Shown here piece by piece: positions 6,808-16,636 of a DNA stretch of 64,000 nt (positions are counted from its first letter, which is position 1; the number at the start of each line of letters is the position of its first letter). This DNA comes from CAVYTF01 sp963771435. Its GTDB lineage: Bacteria; Bacteroidota; Bacteroidia; Chitinophagales; Chitinophagaceae. The position numbers and the translations under genes were made by a program. The stretch lies in NCBI GenBank assembly GCA_963771435.1, contig CAVYTF010000010.1, positions 62,001 through 126,000 on the forward strand, in the 5' to 3' direction. Below the pieces are notes generated by a model that was given only the letters and a program-made list of their open reading frames with translations, was not told the origin of the DNA and made no database searches.

Positions 6808-7908
6808 CTATTGAAAATTGTCTGCCGCGCGATTAAGTTCTTTCTTTCTTAAAAAGGACTGGTTCATGAACTTGAGGAGGCGTACTTCTTTTTCATTCAA
6901 CATGCGCCATTTGCCACGCTCTACGTTCTTTTTGGTGAGGTTGGCGAACATGACACGGTCGAGGTTTTTTACTTTGTAGCCGAGGTGCTCAAAAATGCGG
7001 CGGACAATACGGTTGCGGCCACTATGTATCTCTACGCCGATGATGCTTTTATCTTTTGCGTCCGCGTAGGCAAGGGCATCGGCCTGTACGAACCCATCTT
7101 CGAGGGTGATGCCGTTGATGATGGAGTCGAAATCGGCGCGGGTAAGTATCTTATCGAGATGAACTTCGTATAGTTTTTTGACCTCAAAAGAGGGGTGGGT
7201 GAGCTTTTGAGCGAGTTCGCCGTCGTTGGTCATGAGGAGGACGCCTGTGGTGTTGCGGTCTAACCTGCCGACGGGATAAATTCGTTCTTTGGTGGCGTTT
7301 TTAAGAAGGTCGAAAATAGTCTTTCTTCCTTCTGGGTCTTTGGCGGTGGTGATGTAATCTTTGGGTTTATTGATAAGAATATATACAAGATTCTTTTGGA
7401 GAAAGACCTCTTTGTCTTTGACCAAGACCTTGTCTGTGGGCAGGACCTTATAGCCGGGTTCGTAGACAATGTCGCCGTTGACGGTTACTTTTCCATCCTT
7501 TACTAATATGGCTGCTTCACGCCTGCCACAGATGCCGCCGTGAGCGATGTATTTGTTGAGGGGCATTAGTTCAGTTGCTTGTTCTTTGTTGGTAGATGGC
7601 GCCTGGGTTATTTCGTCGTAGGTTTTGGGAATGGGTTTGCCTTGTTTGTAACGGGGAGCTTTATGGTTGGTGGTTGATGGTTGATGGTTGGTGGTTTGGG
7701 GTTTGGGGTTTGAGAGTTTTGGCTTAGGGCTTACTGCTTTGTCTTTGCTGGTTACGAGGCGGTATTTATCTTCGTTTATGCGACGCCATTCATCGTCTTT
7801 TTGGGCTATTGCACGCTTTTCTTTTTTCTTTTCCTGGCGGAGAATTTCTTTCTTTTTTGCACCAACGGGCTTTTTGTTGATGAACTTGTCGAAGGGTTGT
7901 TTGCTCAT
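6808..7908 (-). CDS. RsuA/RluB-family pseudouridine synthase with repeat-derived N-terminal linker
   Basis: A 366-residue rRNA pseudouridine synthase. The N terminus (about 1-115) is a basic, low-complexity extension. An S4 RNA-binding domain follows (MPLNKYIAHGGICGRREAA), then the catalytic region with VGRLDRNTTGVLLMTNDGE, whose Asp is the nucleophile. Part of the linker (KPQTTNHQPSTTNHK) is encoded by a heptanucleotide repeat array at 7666-7714, which also occurs between genes elsewhere in this window. This suggests the array inserted or expanded here without destroying the frame. The distinction between RluB, RluE and RluF cannot be made. Confidence 0.88.
   Translation of the reverse strand: MSKQPFDKFINKKPVGAKKKEILRQEKKKEKRAIAQKDDEWRRINEDKYRLVTSKDKAVSPKPKLSNPKPQTTNHQPSTTNHKAPRYKQGKPIPKTYDEITQAPSTNKEQATELMPLNKYIAHGGICGRREAAILVKDGKVTVNGDIVYEPGYKVLPTDKVLVKDKEVFLQKNLVYILINKPKDYITTAKDPEGRKTIFDLLKNATKERIYPVGRLDRNTTGVLLMTNDGELAQKLTHPSFEVKKLYEVHLDKILTRADFDSIINGITLEDGFVQADALAYADAKDKSIIGVEIHSGRNRIVRRIFEHLGYKVKNLDRVMFANLTKKNVERGKWRMLNEKEVRLLKFMNQSFLRKKELNRAADNFQ
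7666..7714. repeat. Heptanucleotide array inside the pseudouridine synthase gene
   Basis: Seven exact 7-nt units: GTTGGTG, GTTGATG, GTTGATG, GTTGGTG, GTTTGGG, GTTTGGG, GTTTGAG. Because 7 is not a multiple of 3, three units (21 nt) give a 7-residue protein period, visible as TTNHQPS/TTNHKAP in the N-terminal linker of the enzyme. Confidence 0.85.
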
Positions 7909-7963
7909 GTAATTGATTTGCTGTTTTGCAACAGGAGTGGTTTGAAATAAAATTATTTCGGGG

Positions 7964-7971
7964 CAAAAATA
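7964..7971 (-). promoter_or_regulatory. -7 element upstream of the RsuA/RluB-type gene
   Basis: Minus-strand TATTTTTG matches TAnnTTTG and lies 56 nt before the start codon at 7908. No -33 TTG at the usual distance. Confidence 0.4.
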
Positions 7972-8048
7972 AAGAAATAAAAATAGGCATCTAACTTAGA
8001 GGTGTTGCAGACAGGAATGAATTAGTAAATTTGCAGAAATATTTAGCT

Positions 8049-8311
8049 ATGACAGCTACACAATCTTTGAATTTATATAACTTATCATTACGTTATTTCA
8101 AAAATGAAACGGACGCTAAAGCGTTTGTAAGTGAAGTAGGGCCGTGGTAGATAATAAATTTGATACTAAAAAAGATGTGCTTGCTACTAAAGAGGATATT
8201 GCAAAGCTGGAATTAAAAATAGTAGAGTCCAAAACTGATATGATAAAATGGGTATTTGCCTTTTTTGCAACGCTGGCTTTAATGATAGTTGGGTTGTATA
8301 TTAAAAAGTAA
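8049..8311 (+). pseudogene. Small coiled-coil/one-TM protein, frameshifted
   Basis: ATG at 8049 opens MTATQSLNLYNLSLRYFKNE...AFVSEV and is stopped early at TAG 8148-8150. One frame over, the protein continues as AVVDNKFDTKKDVLATKEDI...KLELKIVESKTDMIKWVFAFF, ending at 8311. Joined, the two halves give about 87 residues: a short N-terminal region, a coiled coil and a C-terminal membrane anchor. This layout is known for DUF1640/CCDC90-like bacterial proteins. The break fits loss of one base at GGG 8139-8141. Function unknown; it could be a sequencing error. Confidence 0.65.
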
Positions 8312-8365
8312 TTGCTAACGACCAAGGAGAAGATCAAAGTCAATCCCTAAGGAGTTTTAGTTTCA

Positions 8366-9331
8366 TTAATAATCCCGCTCAATTAAAAAGCCGGCAAGCT
8401 CTTTTAAGGGCTGTTTGCGCTTTTCGAGGACGGCGATATCATCGAGGTGTTTGTATGCGGCCTGCATGTATTTTTCTTTTAACTGGTTTGCCCATTCGCC
8501 TACGTTGCAGGCTTTGAAGATGTTTAATACTTTTTCAACTTTATCGGGAGGGTTTTCTTTCATAAGCAGAAGCAATTCATCTTTTTGGGAATTGGTCGCT
8601 GTTTGCAAAGCGTGGAGGAGGAGAAAGGTCTTTTTATTCTGGCGTATGTCGCCGCCCACATCTTTACCAAACTTTTGGGGGTCGCCGAAGGCATCGAGGT
8701 AATCGTCCTGTACCTGGAAGGCCATGCCGAGGTTTTTTCCAAAGCCATATAGATGCCTGCAGTTGCCTTCACTGGCACCGCCGAGTATAGCGCCTGTTTC
8801 GAGACTTGCGGCGAGGGAAACGGATGTTTTTAATTCAATCATTCTCAGATATTCTTGCGTAGTTACGTGTTCCTGCTTTTCAAAGTCCATGTCCATTTGC
8901 TGGCCTTCACAGACTTCTTTGGCTGTTTTGTTAAAAAGTGTGAGTATGCGGCGGAGATAGTTTATACTGATGTTGTTGAGGTATTCGTAAGCGACGATGA
9001 GCATGACGTCGCCGCTGAGGAGGGCGGTACTGTCGCCAAATTTTGAATGTACGGTTTCCATACCGCGGCGGAGGTTGGCTTTGTCCATGATGTCGTCGTG
9101 GATGAGGGTGAAATTGTGGAAAAGTTCGATGGCGGTGGCGGCATGGTAGGCATCGGGCGTGATGGAACCGAATAATTCATTGCCCATGAGGCACATGACA
9201 GGGCGCACACGCTTGCCGCCGATAGATAGAAAATAATCGCAGGGATGGTAAAGGGAGAAAGGGTCTTTTGGAAAATGGCTTACTTCAAACTTGGTTTTAA
9301 AATCGGCCACTAATTCTTCAAACAAGTGCAT
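8366..9331 (-). CDS. Polyprenyl (isoprenyl) diphosphate synthase
   Basis: A trans-type prenyltransferase of 321 residues that condenses isopentenyl diphosphate with allylic diphosphates. The first Asp-rich motif is HDDIMDKANLRRG and the second is QVQDDYLDAFGD; GGKRVRPVMCL and VCEGQQMDMDFE are also typical. The chain length of the product (geranylgeranyl versus longer quinone side chains) cannot be told with confidence. ATG at 9331 (MHLFEELVADFK) is chosen over the TTG at 9355, because that TTG is the end of a TATTTTTG promoter element. Confidence 0.9.
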   Translation of the reverse strand: MHLFEELVADFKTKFEVSHFPKDPFSLYHPCDYFLSIGGKRVRPVMCLMGNELFGSITPDAYHAATAIELFHNFTLIHDDIMDKANLRRGMETVHSKFGDSTALLSGDVMLIVAYEYLNNISINYLRRILTLFNKTAKEVCEGQQMDMDFEKQEHVTTQEYLRMIELKTSVSLAASLETGAILGGASEGNCRHLYGFGKNLGMAFQVQDDYLDAFGDPQKFGKDVGGDIRQNKKTFLLLHALQTATNSQKDELLLLMKENPPDKVEKVLNIFKACNVGEWANQLKEKYMQAAYKHLDDIAVLEKRKQPLKELAGFLIERDY

Positions 9332-9352
9332 TGATGGGGGATTGATACAGTG

Positions 9353-9360
9353 CAAAAATA
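9353..9360 (-). promoter_or_regulatory. -7 element of the polyprenyl synthase gene
   Basis: Minus-strand TATTTTTG (TAnnTTTG) ends 21 nt before ATG 9331, predicting a leader of about 15 nt. It decides the start codon of the downstream gene. No clear -33 TTG. Confidence 0.5.
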
Positions 9361-9377
9361 AGGAGTTACGTGATGGA

Positions 9378-9411
9378 GTTTGTGGTTGTAGTTTATGGTT
9401 TGTAGTTGGGG
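9378..9411. repeat. Heptamer-like repeat forming the queG 3' end
   Basis: Units GTTTGTG, GTTGTA, GTTTATG, GTTTGTA and GTTGGGG (one has six bases). Read on the minus strand, the array supplies the last residues of QueG (NYKP) and its stop codon, so it overlaps the gene end. Confidence 0.65.
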
Positions 9412-10337
9412 GCGGTGGAAATGAATTTGAGGTTGCGCTGTATGCCTTTGAATTTAGTACGTTTTAAGGGTGAGTGGGCGAAGATGCGTTTGAAACCGTC
9501 TTCGGTTAAGGACTGCCACTCTTTGGTGGAGAGGTTTAAAACTTCGTAGATCGGGGTGAAGGCGGGTTCCTGTGTTGGTTTGCTGAAACGGTTCCAAGGG
9601 CAAACATCCTGGCAGATGTCGCAGCCAAACATCCAGTTTTGGAACTTTCCTTTCATTTCTTCGGGCAGTATTTCATCTTTCAGCTCAATGGTAAAATAGG
9701 AAATGCACTTGCTTCCGTCCACTACTTTGTTATCAAGGATGGCATCTGTTGGGCAGGAATCTATGCATCGGGTGCAGGTGCCGCAGTAGTCTTTTGCAAA
9801 CGGATCGTCGTACATTAATTCAATATCTACAATTAAAGTGGCGATGAAAAAGAAGGAGCCGCTTTGTTTGTTGATGAGGTTGCCGTTTTTACCTACCCAA
9901 CCCAACCCTGTTTTTTGTGCCCAAGTTCTTTCTAATACAGGGGCAGAATCTACAAAGCCGCGACCGTTTATTTCGCCAATATTCTCTTTGAGCAGTTGGA
10001 GAAAGAGGTTTAGTTTTTCTTTTATTACTTCATGGTAATCTTTGCCATAGGCATATTTTGAGATTTTTGGGGTATTGGGGTTTGGTTCCTGAGAAGGGAA
10101 GTAGTTCATTAGTAAGGTGATGACCGATCTGGCACCATGCACAAGGAGGGAAGGGTCGATGCGCTGGTCGAAATAGTTTTCCATGTACTGCATTTTGCCA
10201 TGCATGCCTTTGCTGAGCCATTGTTCTAAACGGCGAGCGTCTGCATCAAGCTTTTGCGCTTTGGCAATGCCGCAAAAATCGAAGCCAAGGCGAGCGGCTG
10301 AGGATTTTATGAAATGTGTATTTGCTTGTGTGCCCAA
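9393..10337 (-). CDS. queG: Epoxyqueuosine reductase QueG
   Basis: A 314-residue cobalamin- and iron-sulfur-dependent enzyme that reduces epoxyqueuosine to queuosine in the wobble position of tRNA (last step of Q synthesis). The N-terminal region has ARLGFDFCGIAKA and KYAYGKDYHEV; GRGFVDSAPVLERTWAQKTG is strongly diagnostic. Two 4Fe-4S clusters are served by CGTCTRCIDSCPTDAI and CDICQDVCPW. It is cytoplasmic. The C terminus ends inside a heptamer repeat, so the last few residues are probably not conserved. Confidence 0.95.
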   Translation of the reverse strand: MGTQANTHFIKSSAARLGFDFCGIAKAQKLDADARRLEQWLSKGMHGKMQYMENYFDQRIDPSLLVHGARSVITLLMNYFPSQEPNPNTPKISKYAYGKDYHEVIKEKLNLFLQLLKENIGEINGRGFVDSAPVLERTWAQKTGLGWVGKNGNLINKQSGSFFFIATLIVDIELMYDDPFAKDYCGTCTRCIDSCPTDAILDNKVVDGSKCISYFTIELKDEILPEEMKGKFQNWMFGCDICQDVCPWNRFSKPTQEPAFTPIYEVLNLSTKEWQSLTEDGFKRIFAHSPLKRTKFKGIQRNLKFISTAPNYKP

Positions 10338-10403
10338 CCTTTCAAAATATTATATTCAATGTAAATTACAATTTGTATTATTGTTTTGACAAAAAGATGA
10401 TGT

Positions 10404-12434
10404 ATGAACTGCAAGGTAAATGTGAAATGTTTTCTACTGCTATTGCTAATTCTATTGTTCGGTAATAATATCTCCGCACAGACGCAACGGGTAGCGATCA
10501 GTTTTGGTGATGTAAAGACGGATGACTTTGCACCTACTGCTTATTCTATAGATAGTTCTGCTGATGCTGTGTATTTGTTTAATGGGGGGCATTCTAACTT
10601 AGTTCAAAATTATTATTACTTTTTTACTTTACAATTTACAAGGCATGCAAGAATAAGGTTATTAAAACAATCCAGTTTTTCTGACCCGGAAAAAGACCTG
10701 GTAAACATTGTAATACCAATCGCAGAAACCAAAGATTTCAAAGAAAAGTTATTGCATTTTCAAGCAGCAATTTATACTCTTTCAGACGGAAAAGTGATGA
10801 TGACAAACTTTGATAAAAAGAATCTTATAAAAGATAAAGCGATAAAAACTAATGAAGGAACTATTATAGAATATAAATTTACTTTTCCAAATGTAAAAGA
10901 AGGATGCATTGTAGAATATTCTTACACTGTTGACCTGCCGGAAAACGGGGTGTTACCTTCCTGGGAATTCCAAAATAAATATCCATGTTTATGGAGTGAG
11001 TATGAATTAACGCGTCCCGAATTTTATAATTATGTGGAATCTCTTCGTGGCACTTTAAAATGTGACATGGATTCTGTTATAAAATATCATGTTAATTATA
11101 ACCTGCCTAATCAAAGAGATAACTACACTAACACGATCGACCGGGTTTGGGGCATAAAGAATGTAAAACCTATTACGGCTGAGCCTTTTATGGCAACATT
11201 ATACAATTATGCATCCTTTATAAGTTTTAGACTGTCTTCATTATCATGGATCTTTAATCGAAGGATATTCTTTAATGCAGCAGATTCCAATAAAGGAGTT
11301 TACGTAAGTCCAAATTATTCTTATTTTGGGGTAGACCCTAGCTCCGCTGCCGGTTACCTACCGGATGTTTTAATTAAAATAATTGACAGCAGTGCAAATG
11401 ACCTGGATAAGGCTCAAAAAATTTACAAGTTTGTAAGAGACAGCTTTACTAATAATGGAGAGCACGGTATATATATTTCGCAGCCTTTAAGAGAAACTGT
11501 TAATAAGAGGAGTGGCAGCGCTACGGATGTTAATCTGCTGCTCTCAGCATTTTACCGAAATGCAGGTATGGAGTCCTCGCCTGTTATTTTAAGTACCCGA
11601 TCAAATGGTTATGTGAAGGAAGAAGATTATGACCTGGAGAAATTTAACTATGCCATTTGCATGATAAATATCAATAAAAAGGAGGTTTTGCTGGATGCAT
11701 CTAACAAATATCTTTCGTTCGGGCATCTTCCGGCGAAATGTTACAACGGATTGGCAAGAATTGTGAATTCAGTGTGGAAGCCGATAATAATTGCAGCAGA
11801 TTCTGTAATAGAGTTTACGGTTAATACCGCTTCTATTTCTAATGGGAAAAGCGGAGAAATGGTAGGCGAATTCACTTCTAACCCAGGTTATTTTACTACT
11901 CTTGGCTTACGTGAACAAACAGACACATTAAAACAGGAAGAGTATTTTAACCAAATAAAAAAAGAATATCCTTTTGATATTTCTATTACCGCTACAAGTA
12001 TTGATCCTTTGGCTAAACCGGACCTTCCTGTATCACTGAAATATAATTTTACATTCAGTAATGGAGGTGCAGATATTATTTATTTCAACCCCATGCTTTC
12101 TGAAAGAATAAAGGAAAACCCTTTCAAATATGCAACCCGATCATATCCTATAGAGATGCCTTATTGCGTTGATAAAATGTACACATTGGACATGGAAATA
12201 CCGAATGGCTATATTGTTGATGAGTTACCTGAATCCGCAAGTATAAATTTGAATGACAGTGACGGAATATTTCAATATAAAATCTCAAAAACAGATTCTA
12301 AGATTCAATTCAGTTGTAGATTGAGCTTAAATAAAGCCAATTTTTTGCCATCAGCTTATCAAAGCTTACGTGATTTCTATGCGTATGTTGTTAAAAAAGA
12401 AGACGAACAAATTGTTTTTAAGAAGATCAAATAA
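10404..12434 (+). CDS. DUF3857/transglutaminase-fold protein A (catalytic Cys and His absent)
   Basis: Secreted 676-residue protein: signal peptide (MNCKVNVKCFLLLLLILLF...SAQ), DUF3857 domain (KRVAISFGDVK-like start, EYSYTVDLP), a transglutaminase-like core at about 330-440, and a C-terminal DUF3858-like beta domain. In the core the usual G-[DN]-C site reads RSGSATDVNLLL, so Ala replaces Cys, and the His position reads FNYAI; the Asp (LLDAS) remains. It is therefore unlikely to be a protease or transglutaminase and more likely a binding or scaffold protein. It is the first of four tandem paralogues on the plus strand. Confidence 0.82.
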   Translation: MNCKVNVKCFLLLLLILLFGNNISAQTQRVAISFGDVKTDDFAPTAYSIDSSADAVYLFNGGHSNLVQNYYYFFTLQFTRHARIRLLKQSSFSDPEKDLVNIVIPIAETKDFKEKLLHFQAAIYTLSDGKVMMTNFDKKNLIKDKAIKTNEGTIIEYKFTFPNVKEGCIVEYSYTVDLPENGVLPSWEFQNKYPCLWSEYELTRPEFYNYVESLRGTLKCDMDSVIKYHVNYNLPNQRDNYTNTIDRVWGIKNVKPITAEPFMATLYNYASFISFRLSSLSWIFNRRIFFNAADSNKGVYVSPNYSYFGVDPSSAAGYLPDVLIKIIDSSANDLDKAQKIYKFVRDSFTNNGEHGIYISQPLRETVNKRSGSATDVNLLLSAFYRNAGMESSPVILSTRSNGYVKEEDYDLEKFNYAICMININKKEVLLDASNKYLSFGHLPAKCYNGLARIVNSVWKPIIIAADSVIEFTVNTASISNGKSGEMVGEFTSNPGYFTTLGLREQTDTLKQEEYFNQIKKEYPFDISITATSIDPLAKPDLPVSLKYNFTFSNGGADIIYFNPMLSERIKENPFKYATRSYPIEMPYCVDKMYTLDMEIPNGYIVDELPESASINLNDSDGIFQYKISKTDSKIQFSCRLSLNKANFLPSAYQSLRDFYAYVVKKEDEQIVFKKIK

Positions 12435-12468
12435 AGTGTTAAGTATTCTAATATTTAATAATCCAAAA

Positions 12469-14537
12469 ATGATAATGCGATATACAGTATTAAAAATGCT
12501 CTTCTATTTTCTTCTTGCAACGGGAGTATTTTTCTTTACCCCTGCTTCGGCCCAAACAAAAAGAGTAGCAATTAAGTTTGGTGATGTGAAGGCGGAAGAT
12601 TTTGCGCCTACGGTTTATTCTGTGGATAGTTCAGCGGATGCAGTGTATTTGTTTGACGGGGGTAAAACAGAATTTACGCTTAATGAAATGGGGTACTATG
12701 TTTACTTCAGTTATATTTATACCCACCATGCCAGAATAAGGCTGCTTAAAAAAACAAGTTTTCAAAAGCTTGGAACAGTTGATCTGCAATTAGCAAATCA
12801 TCCATATAATACTAGCGACGACGAAAAGCTAATAGATTTTAGGGCGGCAGTTTATAATATAACTGACGGGAAAGTGACCTCACTTGAATCTTCAAAAAAC
12901 GATCTGATGGAGGAAAACGTTGTAAAATCAAAACATTACAATATGGTTTCAACTAAATACACTTTTCCAAACTTAAGCGAGGGCTGCATTATTGAATACA
13001 CTTATACTATTGAATATCCTAATATTTCTTATTTACATTCATGGAAATTCCAGGGAAATTATCCCAAGCTGTGGAGCGAATATGAATTTACAAGACCCCA
13101 GGCATTTATTTATCTAACCACTAAATATGGGTACCTAAAGTTTGATATTGATTCTATTGAGAACACCTATACAAATTATGCAGCGAAGGATAAGGATAAA
13201 TTGATGACCGGAAATATTGCTACAAGTACTTCTACGGCTACGTTCACCCATGTATGGGCGGTAAAAGATGTGCCAGCAATTAAGGAACAACCGTTCATAA
13301 CATCTTTATCAAATTATACATCGAGGGTTGAATTTCAATTATACAATCATCGATGGGATAAAGGAGTCCTGCAAAGTATTCCATAAAAACATGGCCTGAA
13401 ACGATGACGGATCTAATGAAAGACGATGACTTTGGCAAACAGCTGTATGATGATAATGACTGATTAGCAAGACCTCTTGCGAATATTGCAGCGGGGGCTA
13501 TGAGCCCTTTGGAGGAAGTGAAAAAAATTTATGATTTTACAAAAAATAATTTTAGCTGTACTGATAATGAAGACCTGGGTCTTTCTCAACCAATCACAAA
13601 GACATTTGATAAAAAACAAGGGAATGCAACAGACATAAATATGTTGCTTACAGCAATGCTTATGAAACGTGACTTTGATGCAAAGCCTATGATATTGAGT
13701 ACCCGTGATAATGGAAAAGCAAATGAAACCTATCCTCAACTGAGGCAGTATAATTACGTAATTTCAAAAGTTAATATAAACGGACAAAATTATTTTCTTG
13801 ATGCTTCCGACGGCGACTTTAGTTTCGGGCATTTGCCTGAAAAATGTTACAATGGGTATGCACGTGTAGTAGACACTTCTGCAGAGACGATACTTTTATC
13901 GGCAGACTCTGTAAAAGATTCAAAGCTTACTTCTGTATTTATTTTTAATGGAGACAAAGGAATGGAAGGGAATTATAACTCTACACTTGGAAGTTTTAAA
14001 TCACTGGATACCCGAAAAAAATTAAGGAAAGAAAAGCAGGAGGATCTCTTCAATAATATCAAGAAAAGTTTTTTGTTTGATGTTAATATAAGCAACCCTT
14101 CGTGTAGTTCTTTGGATAACCCCGATCTGCCAGTTGTTGTGAAATATGACTTTGCATATAGTAATGACAGCGCTGATCTGATCTATTTCAGCCCGATGCT
14201 TACATCCATACATGAAGAAAACCCTTTTAAATCAGCAGATCGCCTTTATCCTGTAGAAATGCCTTATTGCTTTGATGATATCTATACTCTAAATATGGAA
14301 ATACCAAAAGGTTATACTGTCGATGAATTGCCAAAATCGGCAAGGGTAGCACTGCCTGACAATGATGCTACATTTCAATACACTATTGCAAAAACAGATA
14401 CGAATGTTCAGTTGAACTGCAGGTTGAAATTTAATAAAGCGAATTTTGACCCCGAAGATTATGAGGCGCTGAGAAACTTTTATAGCTATGTGGTAAAAAA
14501 AGAAGATGAACAAATTGTTTTTAAGAAAATAAAATAA
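12469..14537 (+). CDS. DUF3857/transglutaminase-fold protein B, reading frame broken twice
   Basis: Second paralogue of the tandem set, about 690 residues when the frame is repaired. A signal peptide begins at ATG 12469 (MIMRYTVLKMLFYFLLATG...SAQ). The frame is good to QLYNHRWDKG and then shifts at GG 13363-13364, where a missing G would restore SPAKYSIKTWPETMTDLM. An in-frame TGA at 13461-13463 sits where the next paralogue has Trp (SNNW). The core shows QGNATDINMLL (Ala for Cys), YNYVI (Tyr for His) and FLDAS. This is either a decaying duplicate or sequence error. About 35 nt follow gene A. Confidence 0.72.
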
Positions 14538-14580
14538 AAAGTTAAATAATCCTATTATTGCAGGATTAAAAGTATGCTTT

Positions 14581-16630
14581 ATGAGATATACATGTGTAAA
14601 AATGCGCTTCTCTTTTCTTCTTGCAACCGCCATATTTTTATTTGCCGTTGCTTCGGCCCAGACAAAAAGAATAGCGATAAAGTTTGGCGATGTAAAAGCA
14701 GAGGATTTTACGCCTACAGTTTATTCGGTAGACAGTTCAGCAGATGCGGTGTATTTGTTTGATGGAGGCAATTCGAATTTTGAAGGGAATAATCAAGGCG
14801 ACTTTAACGTAGTTTACACAAGGCATACGAGAATAAGGTTGTTAAAGAAAACAAGCTTTGATGATGTTGCAACTATTAAAATAAAGCTGGATGTAGAAAC
14901 AAATTATGAACAAAAGTTAGAGAGTTTTGAAGCTGCCACTTATAATGTTGAAGATGGGAAAGTAGTTGTGGTGAAAGCGGACAAAAGTTCGCTGCTTAAA
15001 GAAAATGAAATAAAGACGAGAGAAGGAAGCGAAGTAGCATATAAGTTTACTTTTTCAGGCATAAAAGAAGGCAGCATTATTGAATATACCTACCGTATAA
15101 GTTATCCACGGCATAGCTACGTACCATCCTGGTATTTTCAACAAAAGTACCCCGTGTTATGGAGCGAATATGAATTTACTGAACCGGAGTTTTATAAGTT
15201 TATTGTTTTGAAAAAAGGGTTTTTGCCTTATACGATCGATACAACAAAATCATCGCGCAGCAATTACAACATAACTGAATCCGGCGGAGACAATGCTTTT
15301 GACAGGATGCAGGTAGTTTCTTTTGCTGCCAATACGATTAATACACTGTGGGCAATAAAAAATGTGCCGGCTATAAAAGAGGAACCATTTATTTCATCAA
15401 TGAAAAATTATGTTTCAAAATTAGAGTTCAGGCTATTTTCCATTGACTATCCGGGATCAGCCCATTTATCCAGTAATACATAACTGGATAAAAGAAGCGT
15501 CGAATTTGATGAGTGCAGAAGACTTTGGCGCTGACCTATACGGCAGCAATAACTGGATGAATGATGACTTGAAAAAATTATTATCGGGTACGCCGGAAGG
15601 GTTGGAACAAGTGAAAAAAATTTATTCATACGTAAGAGATAATTTTTCCTGTACTAACTATGATGCATACTACCTTTCGCAGCCCATTAAAAAAGTGTAC
15701 CAAGCAAGAAAAGGAAATGTTGCAGATATAAACCTTTTGCTTACTGCTATGCTAAAAAACAGGGGTTTCAACGCTGTTCCTGTCATTTTGAGCACCAGGG
15801 AAAATGGAGAGGCTAATGAGCTTTACCCGTTTATGAACCAATATAATTATCTTATTTGCAGGGTTAATATTGACGATAAATTTTATCTTCTGGATGCTGC
15901 CGATAATAAGTTAGGGTTTAACAAGCTATCAATAGATTGTTATAACGGTTCAGGCAGAATAATTGATACACTCCCTGAATTAATAAACCTCTCAGCAGAT
16001 TCAGTTAAAGAAACAAAGGTTACCTCTGTTTTTGTTAATAATGGTGATAAAGGAATGGATGCTTCCTTTTCTACTACCCCCGGCTATTTTGAATCGCTAG
16101 GCATCCGTGAAGAGCTGGCTAAAACAAAAGAAGAAGATTTTTTTAATAAAATTAAGAAGGCTTATTCTTTTGAAGTTTCCCTGAGCGATACAACTGTTGA
16201 CTCTTTGAAACTTCCTGATTACCCTATACAAATAAAGTATAACATGCATTTCAATATGAGCGATGATGATATCATTTATTTCAACCCTATGCTTGGCGAA
16301 GCGTATAAAGAAAACTTTTTTACAGCGGCAGAAAGATATTATCCTGTTGAGATGGATGGATGTTCTGATGAGATATATATATTGAATATGGAAACGCCAA
16401 AGGGTTATGCAATTGATGAACTGCCAAAATCAGTTCGCGTAAATCTCAATGAAACAGACGGCATGTTTGAGTACATTATTGGAAAAACTGATGATGGCAT
16501 TCAACTGCGTTGCAGAATCCAGCTTAAAAAGGCGAACTTTGAGCCTGAAGATTATCAAACTCTCAGGGACTTTTTTGCCTATATAGTTAAGAAGCAGGCA
16601 GAAGAAGTTGTTTATAAAAAGATCAAATAA
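14581..16630 (+). CDS. DUF3857/transglutaminase-fold protein C, one frameshift
   Basis: Third paralogue, about 682 residues when joined. Signal peptide MRYTCVKMRFSFLLATAIFL...SAQ. The frame breaks at GGG 15453-15455; removing one G gives FSIDYPDQPIYPVIHNWIKE, which runs on to the stop at 16630. The core reads KGNVADINLLLTAML (Val for Cys), YNYLI (Tyr for His) and LLDAAD. It is closest to paralogue B. Only 6 nt separate it from gene D, so the set may be one transcript. Confidence 0.75.
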
Positions 16631-16636
16631 AAGGAA

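Noticed and set aside
8116..8343. Minus-strand open frame of 75 codons opposite the coiled-coil gene
   Set aside because: The plus strand carries a recognisable, though frameshifted, protein; the minus product is its shadow.
13386..13500. Programmed frameshifting or stop recoding as explanation of broken genes
   Set aside because: No slippery heptamer plus pseudoknot pattern recurs at the breaks; breaks occur in unrelated genes, including proS, and mostly at different short homopolymers, so error or decay is simpler.
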